A DNA stretch of 64,000 nt from JBBKXR01 sp037969585 (GTDB lineage Bacteria > Verrucomicrobiota > Verrucomicrobiia > Verrucomicrobiales > DEV007): NCBI GenBank assembly GCA_037969585.1, contig JBBKXR010000223.1, positions 13,722-77,721 on the forward strand, read 5' to 3'. The notes below the pieces were generated by a model that was not told where the DNA came from, made no database searches, and saw nothing but the letters and a program-made list of their open reading frames with translations. Of this stretch, positions 1 to 7,530 are shown one piece after another (positions within the stretch are counted from its first letter, which is position 1; each line of letters opens with the position of its first letter). A program made the position numbers and the translations under genes.

Positions 1-1229
1 AATTTTCCTGCCACCAGGGCGTCGCGTGCCGCGCGAAATTGAGTCGCCGAACTGGCCCCGCCATCGAGCACACGCTCCTCACCACCGGGCACCAACGGCG
101 TGCTGATCTGCCCCCCATCGTCCCGTGACATGCCAAAGTAAACCGCCGCACCCAGCGCCAGAACTACCAACGGAATTCCGATCGCCGCCATACGCGCCGT
201 AGCACGACTGGACCGTTGACGCTCAGCCACCTTCCGGCCGCCGCCGCGGCTTCCGCCACCCGGTGCGTCATCGAGAAGCTTGCCGATATCGTCAACCAAC
301 TCATCGTAGCTTTGATGACGTGCCGCCGGCTTATACGCCATCATCTTGTCGATCAACTTGGCTAGCTTGGGAGACGCATGCGGAGCCGCGTCCCGCAAAT
401 GCAAGGTCTTTGCCTTGATCTCCTTCAACTCCGCCATCGACGCCGTATTCGCCTCAAACGGCGGACGCCCGGCGACCGCGTGAAACAAGGCCGCACCGAG
501 ACTGTAAATATCGCCCCGAAAATCGTCCGGTTCACCGTCGAGCTTTTCCGGCGGCACATAAAACGGCGTCGCCCAGACCTCTTCGACTTCATCCACACCG
601 CCGTGCGCCAATGCCAAACCAAAGTCCACCAACTTCGCCGAGCCCTCCCGAGTGAGCAGAACGTTACCGGGCTTGATGTCTCGGTGGATCAGCCCCGCCT
701 GGAATGCCGCACGCAATCCCAGCGACACATCGTAGGCGATCTCCAAAACTTCCGATTCCGGCACCGAGCCTTGCCCGGAAATTTTCTCCTCGAGGCTGAC
801 ATTATCGACCAACTCCATCGCAATGAAGAAATAACCCTGATCCTCACCGACCGTGAAAACCCTGACCACATTCGAGTGATTGATCGAAGCCGTCAGCTTC
901 GCCTCGCGCTCAAACATCGCCGTCAGAGTCGGGTCCCTAGTCAGACTTTGATGCAAAACCTTCAGCGCCACCTCCCGATTGAGCGTCGAATCAGTCGCCA
1001 TGAAAACCTGACTCATCCCGCCTTCACCGACCATTTTCGTCAGATGGAACGGCCCGAGCGATGTGCGCACGCGAATCGTCTCCTCGCAGTGCGGGCAGAC
1101 GATCTTCGCAAACGGAGACAACTCCGAGACATCGATCTCCTGCTCACACTCCGGGCAGCGATTAATGATCGGTTCGGAAGCTTGCGGCGGCACGGTGGAA
1201 CTACTACCATTGGCCCCCGCATAGTTCAA
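1..1229 (-). CDS. Membrane serine/threonine protein kinase (3' end cut by window)
   Basis: Hanks-type kinase whose C-terminus runs off the left edge. Translating the minus strand shows an N-terminal zinc-ribbon-like stretch with two cysteine knuckles (CPECEQ and CPHCEE), then the kinase domain. The domain has the glycine loop GEGGMSQV, the VALK lysine, the catalytic loop HRDIKPGNVLL and DFGLA, so every catalytic residue is present. A basic linker and one hydrophobic segment (about 128-191) follow, then the start of an outside domain. This is the usual layout of bacterial receptor-like kinases. The start is uncertain: an in-frame TGA lies at 1248-1250 and no ATG precedes the kinase domain, leaving TTG at 1229 or GTG at 1193. 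It is divergent from the pseudouridine synthase gene with only about 30 bases between them. Substrate unknown. Confidence 0.88.
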   Translation of the reverse strand, partial: MNYAGANGSSSTVPPQASEPIINRCPECEQEIDVSELSPFAKIVCPHCEETIRVRTSLGPFHLTKMVGEGGMSQVFMATDSTLNREVALKVLHQSLTRDPTLTAMFEREAKLTASINHSNVVRVFTVGEDQGYFFIAMELVDNVSLEEKISGQGSVPESEVLEIAYDVSLGLRAAFQAGLIHRDIKPGNVLLTREGSAKLVDFGLALAHGGVDEVEEVWATPFYVPPEKLDGEPDDFRGDIYSLGAALFHAVAGRPPFEANTASMAELKEIKAKTLHLRDAAPHASPKLAKLIDKMMAYKPAARHQSYDELVDDIGKLLDDAPGGGSRGGGRKVAERQRSSRATARMAAIGIPLVVLALGAAVYFGMSRDDGGQISTPLVPGGEERVLDGGASSATQFRAARDALVAGK

Positions 1230-1261
1230 TAAAGCAGTGCGGCCAGATCACGCCAGATATC

Positions 1262-2221
1262 ATGCCCGCCAAGAGCCTCGTTATCGAAGTTTCCAGCGAG
1301 CTTCGCAAGCCCGAACGCCTCGATCGTTTCCTCGCCTCAGCGCCACAGCTGAACGAATTCGAAATTTCGCGATCACGACTGCAACGCATGATCCGCGCCG
1401 GCCAGATCACCGTCGACGCCAAAACCGTGCAGGCTCGCCAAACTCTCAGTGGCGGCGAAAGCATCAGCATCGATCTCGAAGCGGCGAACACCAATCCCAA
1501 CGCCGCGACAAGGCCCGAGCCCGAAGCCATACCGCTCGACATCCTCTTCGAAGACGAACACATCATCGTCATCGACAAATCCATTGGTCTCGTCGTCCAT
1601 CCCGGCGCAGGAAACGCCGGCGGCACTCTGGTCAACGCCCTCCTTCACCACTGTGACGGCAAACTTTCAACACTCGGCGGTGACGTCGACGTGGAACGGC
1701 CCGGCATCGTCCACCGCCTCGACAAGGAAACCAGCGGTTGCCTCGTCGCCGCCAAAACCGACCTCGCTCACCGCTCTCTCGTCGACCAATTTTCTTCCCG
1801 TAGAACACATAAAATCTATCACTGCATCGTTGTTCATCAACCAGTAGAGTCGTCAGGAACAATCGAGACAAACATCGCTCGTCATCCGGTGAACCGTCAA
1901 CGCATGGCCAACGCTGAACCGCCCTCCGGTAAGCACGCTATCACCGACTATAGAGTCCTGAATTCCGCCGAGGATGCCTCTTGGTCGCACATCGAGTGCC
2001 ATCTTCACACCGGCCGCACCCACCAGATCCGCGTCCACATGAAAGAATCGCTGCGCTGCCCGATCATCGGCGACACCATTTACGGAAATCCGAAGCGCGA
2101 CCCCGTTAAAACGGGCCGACTGATGCTGCACGCCCACGAACTGGGCTTCGACCACCCGCTAACGGGCGAATGCCAAGTTTTTAAAGCACCATTACCAAAA
2201 GCCTTCGACCCATTCACCTGA
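1262..2221 (+). CDS. RluA/RluD-family 23S rRNA pseudouridine synthase
   Basis: Isomerises specific uridines of large-subunit rRNA to pseudouridine in the cytoplasm. The 319-residue protein has an N-terminal S4-like RNA-binding region (about 18-75, with LDRFLASAP and RMIRAGQITV). The catalytic domain follows, with the signature PGIVHRLDKETSG; the catalytic aspartate is Asp154. A later GRTHQIRVHM segment is also typical of the family. Length matches RluD-type enzymes. Which uridines are modified cannot be read from sequence, so no gene symbol is given. The ATG at 1262 is the first in frame before the S4 region. It is transcribed away from the kinase gene and converges on the squalene/phytoene synthase gene. 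Confidence 0.93.
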   Translation: MPAKSLVIEVSSELRKPERLDRFLASAPQLNEFEISRSRLQRMIRAGQITVDAKTVQARQTLSGGESISIDLEAANTNPNAATRPEPEAIPLDILFEDEHIIVIDKSIGLVVHPGAGNAGGTLVNALLHHCDGKLSTLGGDVDVERPGIVHRLDKETSGCLVAAKTDLAHRSLVDQFSSRRTHKIYHCIVVHQPVESSGTIETNIARHPVNRQRMANAEPPSGKHAITDYRVLNSAEDASWSHIECHLHTGRTHQIRVHMKESLRCPIIGDTIYGNPKRDPVKTGRLMLHAHELGFDHPLTGECQVFKAPLPKAFDPFT

Positions 2222-2297
2222 CAAACCGCTGGACGGTCACGTGAGCCCGTCCGTCCCGGCGGCCCCGTTGCCTTGGCCTCACCACCGTTCAGAAAGA
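2222..2297. other. Short intergenic gap between convergent genes
   Basis: 76 bases between the stops of the pseudouridine synthase and the squalene/phytoene synthase. It holds a GC-rich imperfect palindrome (about 2230-2268, built around cccgtccgtcccggcgg) that could act as a bidirectional terminator or be a decayed copy of the dispersed intergenic element described below. No open frame of note. Confidence 0.35.
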
Positions 2298-3260
2298 TCA
2301 AAACAACAAACTCTTCGCCAACTCCCGCCAAACCACCCGACGCGAAATTTTCACCCTGCGCCCGAACACTTCCGGCCCGGCCTCATCCAAAAGATCCAAA
2401 GTCCGCAATCCCAAACGGGCAGGCAGTCGAGTCGCCAACCTGACTCGCCACGACTTCAGTCGATCCGAGTACGTCTCGCCTTCCTGCAACCACTCCCGAG
2501 CCACGACTCGCCAGTGATCCGCCACCACCATCAAGGCATCACGATTTTCCTCCCAGCGATCCCCACTCCAGCCCGCCTCAAGCAACGCTGGCTTCGGCAA
2601 ATAACATCGCCCGTTCGACAGATCCTCGCCCAGATCGCGCAGGATATTGACCAGTTGCAGCCCCTGTCCGTAGCGACGGCCCGCTTCGAGCATCGGTTCA
2701 CGGTCCTCTCCGTTAGCAAAATCGACCCCACTCAAAAATCCCACCCGCGTCCAAAACTCGCCAACGCATCCCGCGACGCGAAACGTGTAATCGCGAATCT
2801 CGGCATCATCCGCGCAGAAACGCAGTTGCCCCTGGTCATTCCCACTCTCGAATCGCTCGATGTCCCAAGCCTGACCACTGGTGATCACTCGCAAAACCTC
2901 GACGATCGACGCCCGAATTTCCCCATCTTTGACCGCCATCAGCCACATCAGACAATCCGGCAGGGCCTCAATCAATTCCCGTTCGCCGTCATCCGTCAGT
3001 CCCCCCGACGATCGCAGCCGCGATCGGACCTCTTCGACTTCGTTGACATCAGCGTCTTCAATCGCAGAACGAAACTTTTCTAAAAGTTCGCCTCGCTCAT
3101 CAGCCTTCAGCGAACCCGCATCCGCAATCGTGTCCGACGCCCGAGCCAGCAGATACCCGAGGCTCAGCGGCTCACGCATTGCCTTTGGCAATAACACCAA
3201 CGACAGATAAAACGAGCGCGATACCCGTTTTAAAATATCCCTACCCAACTCGTTGCTCAT
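2298..3260 (-). CDS. Squalene/phytoene synthase family protein
   Basis: Head-to-head condensation of two prenyl diphosphates (farnesyl or geranylgeranyl), the first committed step of hopanoid/sterol or carotenoid synthesis. The 320-residue protein carries both aspartate-rich Mg-binding motifs of the family: DTIAD (Asp43-Asp47) and NILRDLGEDL (Asp209-Asp213), plus the SRSFYLS segment near residue 14. Sequence alone does not separate squalene from phytoene synthase. DTIAD is consistent with squalene-type enzymes, and no other carotenoid or hopanoid gene is in the window to decide it. It converges on the pseudouridine synthase gene and stands alone; the next minus-strand gene upstream ends about 90 bases away across a repeat element. 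Confidence 0.9.
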   Translation of the reverse strand: MSNELGRDILKRVSRSFYLSLVLLPKAMREPLSLGYLLARASDTIADAGSLKADERGELLEKFRSAIEDADVNEVEEVRSRLRSSGGLTDDGERELIEALPDCLMWLMAVKDGEIRASIVEVLRVITSGQAWDIERFESGNDQGQLRFCADDAEIRDYTFRVAGCVGEFWTRVGFLSGVDFANGEDREPMLEAGRRYGQGLQLVNILRDLGEDLSNGRCYLPKPALLEAGWSGDRWEENRDALMVVADHWRVVAREWLQEGETYSDRLKSWRVRLATRLPARLGLRTLDLLDEAGPEVFGRRVKISRRVVWRELAKSLLF

Positions 3261-3273
3261 TCAGATATCCCCA

Positions 3274-3350
3274 TTGGACGAAAGTGTGATACCGGCGTCC
3301 CAGCTTCGCCAAAGCTTCGGCCGACATGGCCGCCGTTCGGGTGGACGATC
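3274..3350 (+). repeat. Dispersed intergenic palindromic element, copy A
   Basis: Begins ttggacgaaagtgtgatac at 3274 and ends with gtggacgatc at 3341-3350. The core ggacgaaa/g-tgtgat-a/t-ccg-c-cgtcc is shared with copies at 18753 and 34463. It fills the gap between two genes. No protein is encoded. Confidence 0.6.
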
Positions 3351-3352
3351 AT

Positions 3353-4450
3353 TCACTCGGCTGCCTCCCTGCCCAACCATTTCCCCAAAAACCGGTAACT
3401 CTCTTCTCTTACCCCCTGCGGAAAATCGTGCTCCGCATCCGGATAAGCGATGCGCATTTTGTCCGGCACTTCATATAGCTCAAAAATACGCCGTGCTACC
3501 GGCGCCGCTTTCTCCACTCCGCGATAGTCAAAGTTCGAATCCCACAGCGGCGAATTCGAGAAAAACGCCCGCGGCGCAATCGCCGCGATCAGTTCCGGAA
3601 AATCGAATGGCACTTTGTCCGGGTCGAGCCCGTATTCGTCACGCAGCGCCGGCATGTAGCGATTACTGGTCCAACCCGTGATGTTGCCCTCTTTGTAATC
3701 GCGAAACGGCGTCCAGCCACAGCTCGTCACGACCGCATTAACCCGCTCATCCATGACCCCGAGAAAGATCGCATTATGGCCGCCAAGCGAGTGTCCGATG
3801 GTTCCAATATTGTCACCATCGACGTCAGCGCGAGCCTGTAGCAAATCGACACAACGCATGTGATTCCACACCGCCTTCAGCGTGCCGCTTTTGTATCGGT
3901 CCGCCTCAAAATCGTAATCGGAATACTCACCAAACGAAAGGTAGTCGGGCGCGACCACCACGTAACCCGCCTCCGCCAACTCCTTCGCGTAACCGCGATT
4001 TGGACGCTCACTACGGCCATCGACCACATCCTTACCGATCGAGTGCGTCGGATGCAGCGCTACGATGCCCGGCCGTTTTTCGCCTTCGGCGATTCCCGTT
4101 GGCACATACAAATACGCAGGAATTCGATCCGCATCTTCCGTAGCCGAAACAAAATCGATCAGGTGTCGCACAAAACCCTCCTCCTCGACAGACTCCTTAA
4201 TTTTGATATCCAGATCAGGCAGCGACTCGCGTGACGGCATCGCACCCATCGCCTTCTCAAATCCCGCGACTACCTGCGTGCGTCGCTTTTGCCAATCCGC
4301 CACCGTCGAGATCGGCTGCGCCTTGCCTGCTTCATCCAGATAGGAATCCAGCCGCCGATGATCCACTTCCTGAGCGCCCAACGGCAAACTCCCCAACGCA
4401 ATGACGCCGATTGTCAGAAGCGCCGGAACCAGTCTTTCTTTAAAAGTCAT
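3353..4450 (-). CDS. Secreted alpha/beta hydrolase (dienelactone hydrolase / acetyl xylan esterase-like)
   Basis: Probable esterase of the periplasm or cell surface. From the ATG at 4450 the protein is 365 residues with a clear signal peptide (MTFKERLVPALLTIGVIAL, cleavage near AQ27). A longer reading to 4519 would add an arginine-rich leader and is unlikely. The alpha/beta hydrolase core shows the nucleophile elbow GHSLGG (Ser221) and a late DAEHDFP motif supplying the histidine. A Pro-Gly-Ile-Val-Ala-Leu-His strand near residue 130 supplies the oxyanion region. The substrate is not known; related proteins act on acetylated sugars or lactones. It is divergent from the next gene, whose annotated start overlaps it, so the two probably share a control region near 4450-4500. 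Confidence 0.82.
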   Translation of the reverse strand: MTFKERLVPALLTIGVIALGSLPLGAQEVDHRRLDSYLDEAGKAQPISTVADWQKRRTQVVAGFEKAMGAMPSRESLPDLDIKIKESVEEEGFVRHLIDFVSATEDADRIPAYLYVPTGIAEGEKRPGIVALHPTHSIGKDVVDGRSERPNRGYAKELAEAGYVVVAPDYLSFGEYSDYDFEADRYKSGTLKAVWNHMRCVDLLQARADVDGDNIGTIGHSLGGHNAIFLGVMDERVNAVVTSCGWTPFRDYKEGNITGWTSNRYMPALRDEYGLDPDKVPFDFPELIAAIAPRAFFSNSPLWDSNFDYRGVEKAAPVARRIFELYEVPDKMRIAYPDAEHDFPQGVREESYRFLGKWLGREAAE

Positions 4451-6536
4451 ACCATCCCATACTCCAAGCATCATCAACACCGCAAGCCTCAGCCTCCTGC
4501 GTATCCACGCCCGCCGCATCTTCGTTTCAGGTCTGGCGCTCCGCCTGCCTCAATGGACGATCCTCCTGTTGGCCCTCTACGCGCAAGCCTTCGCCCAGGA
4601 AACCATTGGCGAAGCCGAAAAGCCCTCACCATTCGCCGTTAGGCCCAATCCGGAAATGATGAACACCTGGCTCGAAGCGCAGGGCATCGCCGCCCTCGAC
4701 CGCCGTGCTGAAGCCTACGAAAAACTCGAGACGCCGGAGCAACTCAAAGCCTGGCAGACCGAGCGCCGCGAATTTTTCCTGCGCAAGCTCGGCGGTTTTC
4801 CTGAGCGCACTCCGCTCAATCCGGTCATCACCGGCAGTGCGAAATTTGACGGCTACTCGATCGAAAAACTTTACTTCGAATCCCAACCCGGATTCTTCGT
4901 CAGCGCGACCATGTATCTGCCGGAAGGCAAGGGACCGTTCCCCGGCGTACTGCACATCCCCGGTCACAGCACCAACGGCAAAGCCCGCGACCTGTATCAA
5001 CGGGCTGCCATCGTCATCGCCAAGGGCGGTTGCGCCGTGCTCTCCTACGATCCGGTCGGTCAGGGCGAGCGTCATCATTTCCACGACGATACTCACGAGG
5101 AAGGAAAACCCAAGGTCACCGCCACAACTCAGGAGCATCAACTTTTCAATCAGGGAGCCATTCTGCTCGGCAGCAACACCGCTCGGTTAATGGTTTGGGA
5201 CGCCACACGCGCCATCGACTATTTGCAGTCGCGCGATGACATCATCGCCGACAAGATCGGATGTACCGGCATCTCCGGCGGCGGCACCAACACCTCCTAC
5301 ATCATGGCGCTCGATGACCGCATCAAGGCCGCCGCACCCGGCTGTTACCTATGCGGCTTTCGCAGCTTGATCAATCGTCAGGGGCCGCAGGACGCCGAGC
5401 AAAACATCCACGGCCAACTCGCCTTTGGTATGGATCACGGTGACTACGTGATGATGCGTGCTCCGCAACCGACGCTGATCATGGTCGCCACCGAGGATTA
5501 CTTCGACATCGAAGGTGCGTGGCAATTATTTCGCCGCAGTAAACGCTTTTACAGCCGCATGGGATTCCCCGAGCGCTGCGATCTCGTCGAAGCCCCTACC
5601 GAGCACGGGTTCCCCACCGAAATGCGCGTCGCCTCGGCCAATTGGATGCGCCGCTGGCTGCTCGGCAACGACACGCCGGTCACCGAAGAAGACTTCCCTA
5701 TCCTCCCCGACGAAGAACTCTACTCAACTCCGACCGGTCGCGTCCTCGACTTGCCGGGAGCACGGAGCGCCTTTGATTTGCATGCCGAGTGGGCGAAATC
5801 GTTCGCCGCTACACGCGCCGAAAACGCCAAGCCGGAAAACCGCGAGGCTCTGCGCGAGACGATCTTCGTACTGACCGCAGCGTGCAAACTCGACCAATTC
5901 CCAGCGGTCGAGTTCGAATCGCTCGGGAGCGTCGACAGCAAATTCGCACATATTGAAAAGTTCGTGCTCACGCCCGAACCCGGCATCGAACTGCCGGCAC
6001 TACTTTTCACTTCGCCGAAAAACACCTCCGTGAAAAACGTCGTCATCCACCTAAACCCGGAAGGCAAGCACCTCGACGCTGAACCCGCTGGAGCCATCGC
6101 CAATCTCATGGAAACCCCAGACACCGCCGTGCTCGCCATCGACTTGCGCGGCTTCGGAGAGATTGGAACGCCATCGACGCGCGCCGGCTTCGACAAATTA
6201 ATCGGTGTCGACTGGCGCGAGACCACCTACGCCATGCTGTTGGAAAAATCCTATGTCGGCTACCGCGTCGACGACATCGCCCAGTCAGCCCAATGGCTTC
6301 GTCAGCATTTCAAAAGTCCTGGTCTCGGCATCGATCTTAACGCCATCGGCGACGCCACGGTTGCTGCCCGGCACGCCGCCTTTCTTCATCCAGATCTCAT
6401 CGCCAAAACCACTCTCACCGATGACTTCGAAAACTGGATCGATCTCCTCGACGAACGCTACCCACAAGCTTCCCAAGCGAACCTCGTCTACGGTGCCCTT
6501 CGTCACTACGACCTGCCCACCCTAGCCGCTCCATAG
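4401..6536 (+). CDS. Secreted two-domain alpha/beta hydrolase (acetyl xylan esterase-like)
   Basis: A 711-residue protein if read from ATG 4401. The true start is doubtful because this ATG lies inside the divergent hydrolase gene. The hydrophobic signal segment (WTILLLALYAQAFAQ) begins only near residue 50, so an in-frame CTG at 4497 or another non-ATG start would fit better. The first half is an alpha/beta hydrolase with an acetyl-xylan-esterase-like core, nucleophile elbow GISGGGTN and a late TEHGFP histidine motif. The second half (about residues 480-705) resembles another hydrolase-like domain with a LRGFGE strand, but no nucleophile elbow is obvious there, so it may be non-catalytic. Likely exported to the periplasm and likely acting on acylated sugars; substrate unknown. 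Confidence 0.78.
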   Translation: MTPIVRSAGTSLSLKVIPSHTPSIINTASLSLLRIHARRIFVSGLALRLPQWTILLLALYAQAFAQETIGEAEKPSPFAVRPNPEMMNTWLEAQGIAALDRRAEAYEKLETPEQLKAWQTERREFFLRKLGGFPERTPLNPVITGSAKFDGYSIEKLYFESQPGFFVSATMYLPEGKGPFPGVLHIPGHSTNGKARDLYQRAAIVIAKGGCAVLSYDPVGQGERHHFHDDTHEEGKPKVTATTQEHQLFNQGAILLGSNTARLMVWDATRAIDYLQSRDDIIADKIGCTGISGGGTNTSYIMALDDRIKAAAPGCYLCGFRSLINRQGPQDAEQNIHGQLAFGMDHGDYVMMRAPQPTLIMVATEDYFDIEGAWQLFRRSKRFYSRMGFPERCDLVEAPTEHGFPTEMRVASANWMRRWLLGNDTPVTEEDFPILPDEELYSTPTGRVLDLPGARSAFDLHAEWAKSFAATRAENAKPENREALRETIFVLTAACKLDQFPAVEFESLGSVDSKFAHIEKFVLTPEPGIELPALLFTSPKNTSVKNVVIHLNPEGKHLDAEPAGAIANLMETPDTAVLAIDLRGFGEIGTPSTRAGFDKLIGVDWRETTYAMLLEKSYVGYRVDDIAQSAQWLRQHFKSPGLGIDLNAIGDATVAARHAAFLHPDLIAKTTLTDDFENWIDLLDERYPQASQANLVYGALRHYDLPTLAAP

Positions 6537-6540
6537 CTTA

Positions 6541-6628
6541 GTGGCGCAGATTTTTAATCTGCTTTCAGTGCGTTGGCTCTTCTCGGATCGGCTCGTCCAC
6601 TGAGGCAGTTTGCAAAACTGCCCCACCT
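6541..6628. repeat. Dispersed intergenic palindromic element, copy D (second module)
   Basis: Contains two short hairpins: gcagat/atctgc at about 6546-6562 and ggcagtt/aactgcc at about 6604-6622. The stretch ctcgtccactgaggcagttt recurs at 18852 and is the reverse complement of the module at 34440-34470. It lies between convergent genes and could also act as a terminator for either. Confidence 0.65.
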
Positions 6629-6629
6629 G

Positions 6630-7526
6630 TCAAACCCGCACCACGTCGACTTCAACGGTCAGCTGTTGCCGTCCGCTGCCGACAAAAATGCCGCGCAGAG
6701 GCCTGACGTCGAAATAGTCCCGCCCATGGGCAATCTTGATGTGTTGGTGCCCGGGAATTTTGTTGTTGGTTGGATCAAAGCCTACCCACCCGGTCGCCGG
6801 CGTATAAGCCTCAAGCCAGGCGTGACTGGCATCCGCGCCCTGCAATTTTTCCGTTCCCGGCAAGGGAATCGTTTCCAGGTAGCCGCTTACGTACCGGGCC
6901 GGGATATGCAAACGACGCAACGCGGCGAGCATGACGTGAGCAAAGTCCTGACACACGCCCTTTTTACGATCGAGGATGGTTTGCAGTGGCGTCGAGATGT
7001 CCGTTGATCCGGATTTGTATTCGAACTCGCTGAATATTCGCGCCATCAGTTCGTTGCACAGATCCATGATCTCACGACCGGGTCGCAAGCTCCGCTGGAG
7101 AAAGTCATCGAGGCTGTCGAGCAGCGGACAGGCCTGGGTTGGCAGCAAATAATTTCCCAAGAGGATGCCAGAGTCATCGCAACTGGCCATCACCTTACTT
7201 GCATCGAACACGCGATCCCAAGCTTCGCCACTGTCGGGAAGCACTGGCACGGCGTCCGATTTTTCCACGGTAAAAGTAGAGATCACTTTGAGTTCTTCAT
7301 GTGAACCCTGCACCGAAAAGTAGTCGGTATGGTTACCGAAGAAGTCTTGTCTTTTCGCCAAAAAATGCGGCTGTGGCTCAATTTCGATATGGTGGGCAAG
7401 AATCTCCTGACTTGGCTCCTCACGCGGGCCCAGGTGCGCCAGATTGTGGCACAAATCGATGCGACCGTTGTAGCAATACGCGGTCAGATGCCTGACCCGA
7501 TAGCGAATCTTGGAAATGCTGGTCAT
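6630..7526 (-). CDS. Transglutaminase-like cysteine peptidase-fold protein
   Basis: A 298-residue protein with the N-terminal beta domain typical of bacterial transglutaminase-like proteins (about 6-90), then the papain-like core. The catalytic triad is complete: Cys192 in GVCQDFAH, His235 in ASHAWLEAY and Asp251 in GFDPTNN. No signal peptide or membrane segment, so cytoplasmic. Enzymes of this fold cleave, ligate or cross-link amide bonds; the substrate is not known. It is the last gene of a five-gene minus-strand run, 4 bases after the ATP-grasp/alpha-E fusion gene, so translation is probably coupled. Its partners suggest that it works on a product of the ATP-grasp enzymes. Confidence 0.9.
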   Translation of the reverse strand: MTSISKIRYRVRHLTAYCYNGRIDLCHNLAHLGPREEPSQEILAHHIEIEPQPHFLAKRQDFFGNHTDYFSVQGSHEELKVISTFTVEKSDAVPVLPDSGEAWDRVFDASKVMASCDDSGILLGNYLLPTQACPLLDSLDDFLQRSLRPGREIMDLCNELMARIFSEFEYKSGSTDISTPLQTILDRKKGVCQDFAHVMLAALRRLHIPARYVSGYLETIPLPGTEKLQGADASHAWLEAYTPATGWVGFDPTNNKIPGHQHIKIAHGRDYFDVRPLRGIFVGSGRQQLTVEVDVVRV

Positions 7527-7530
7527 ACGT

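Noticed and set aside
2241..3083. 280-residue open frame on the plus strand opposite the squalene/phytoene synthase gene
   Set aside because: Arginine/proline-rich shadow of a GC-rich coding strand; no motif, and the minus-strand protein has clear family motifs.
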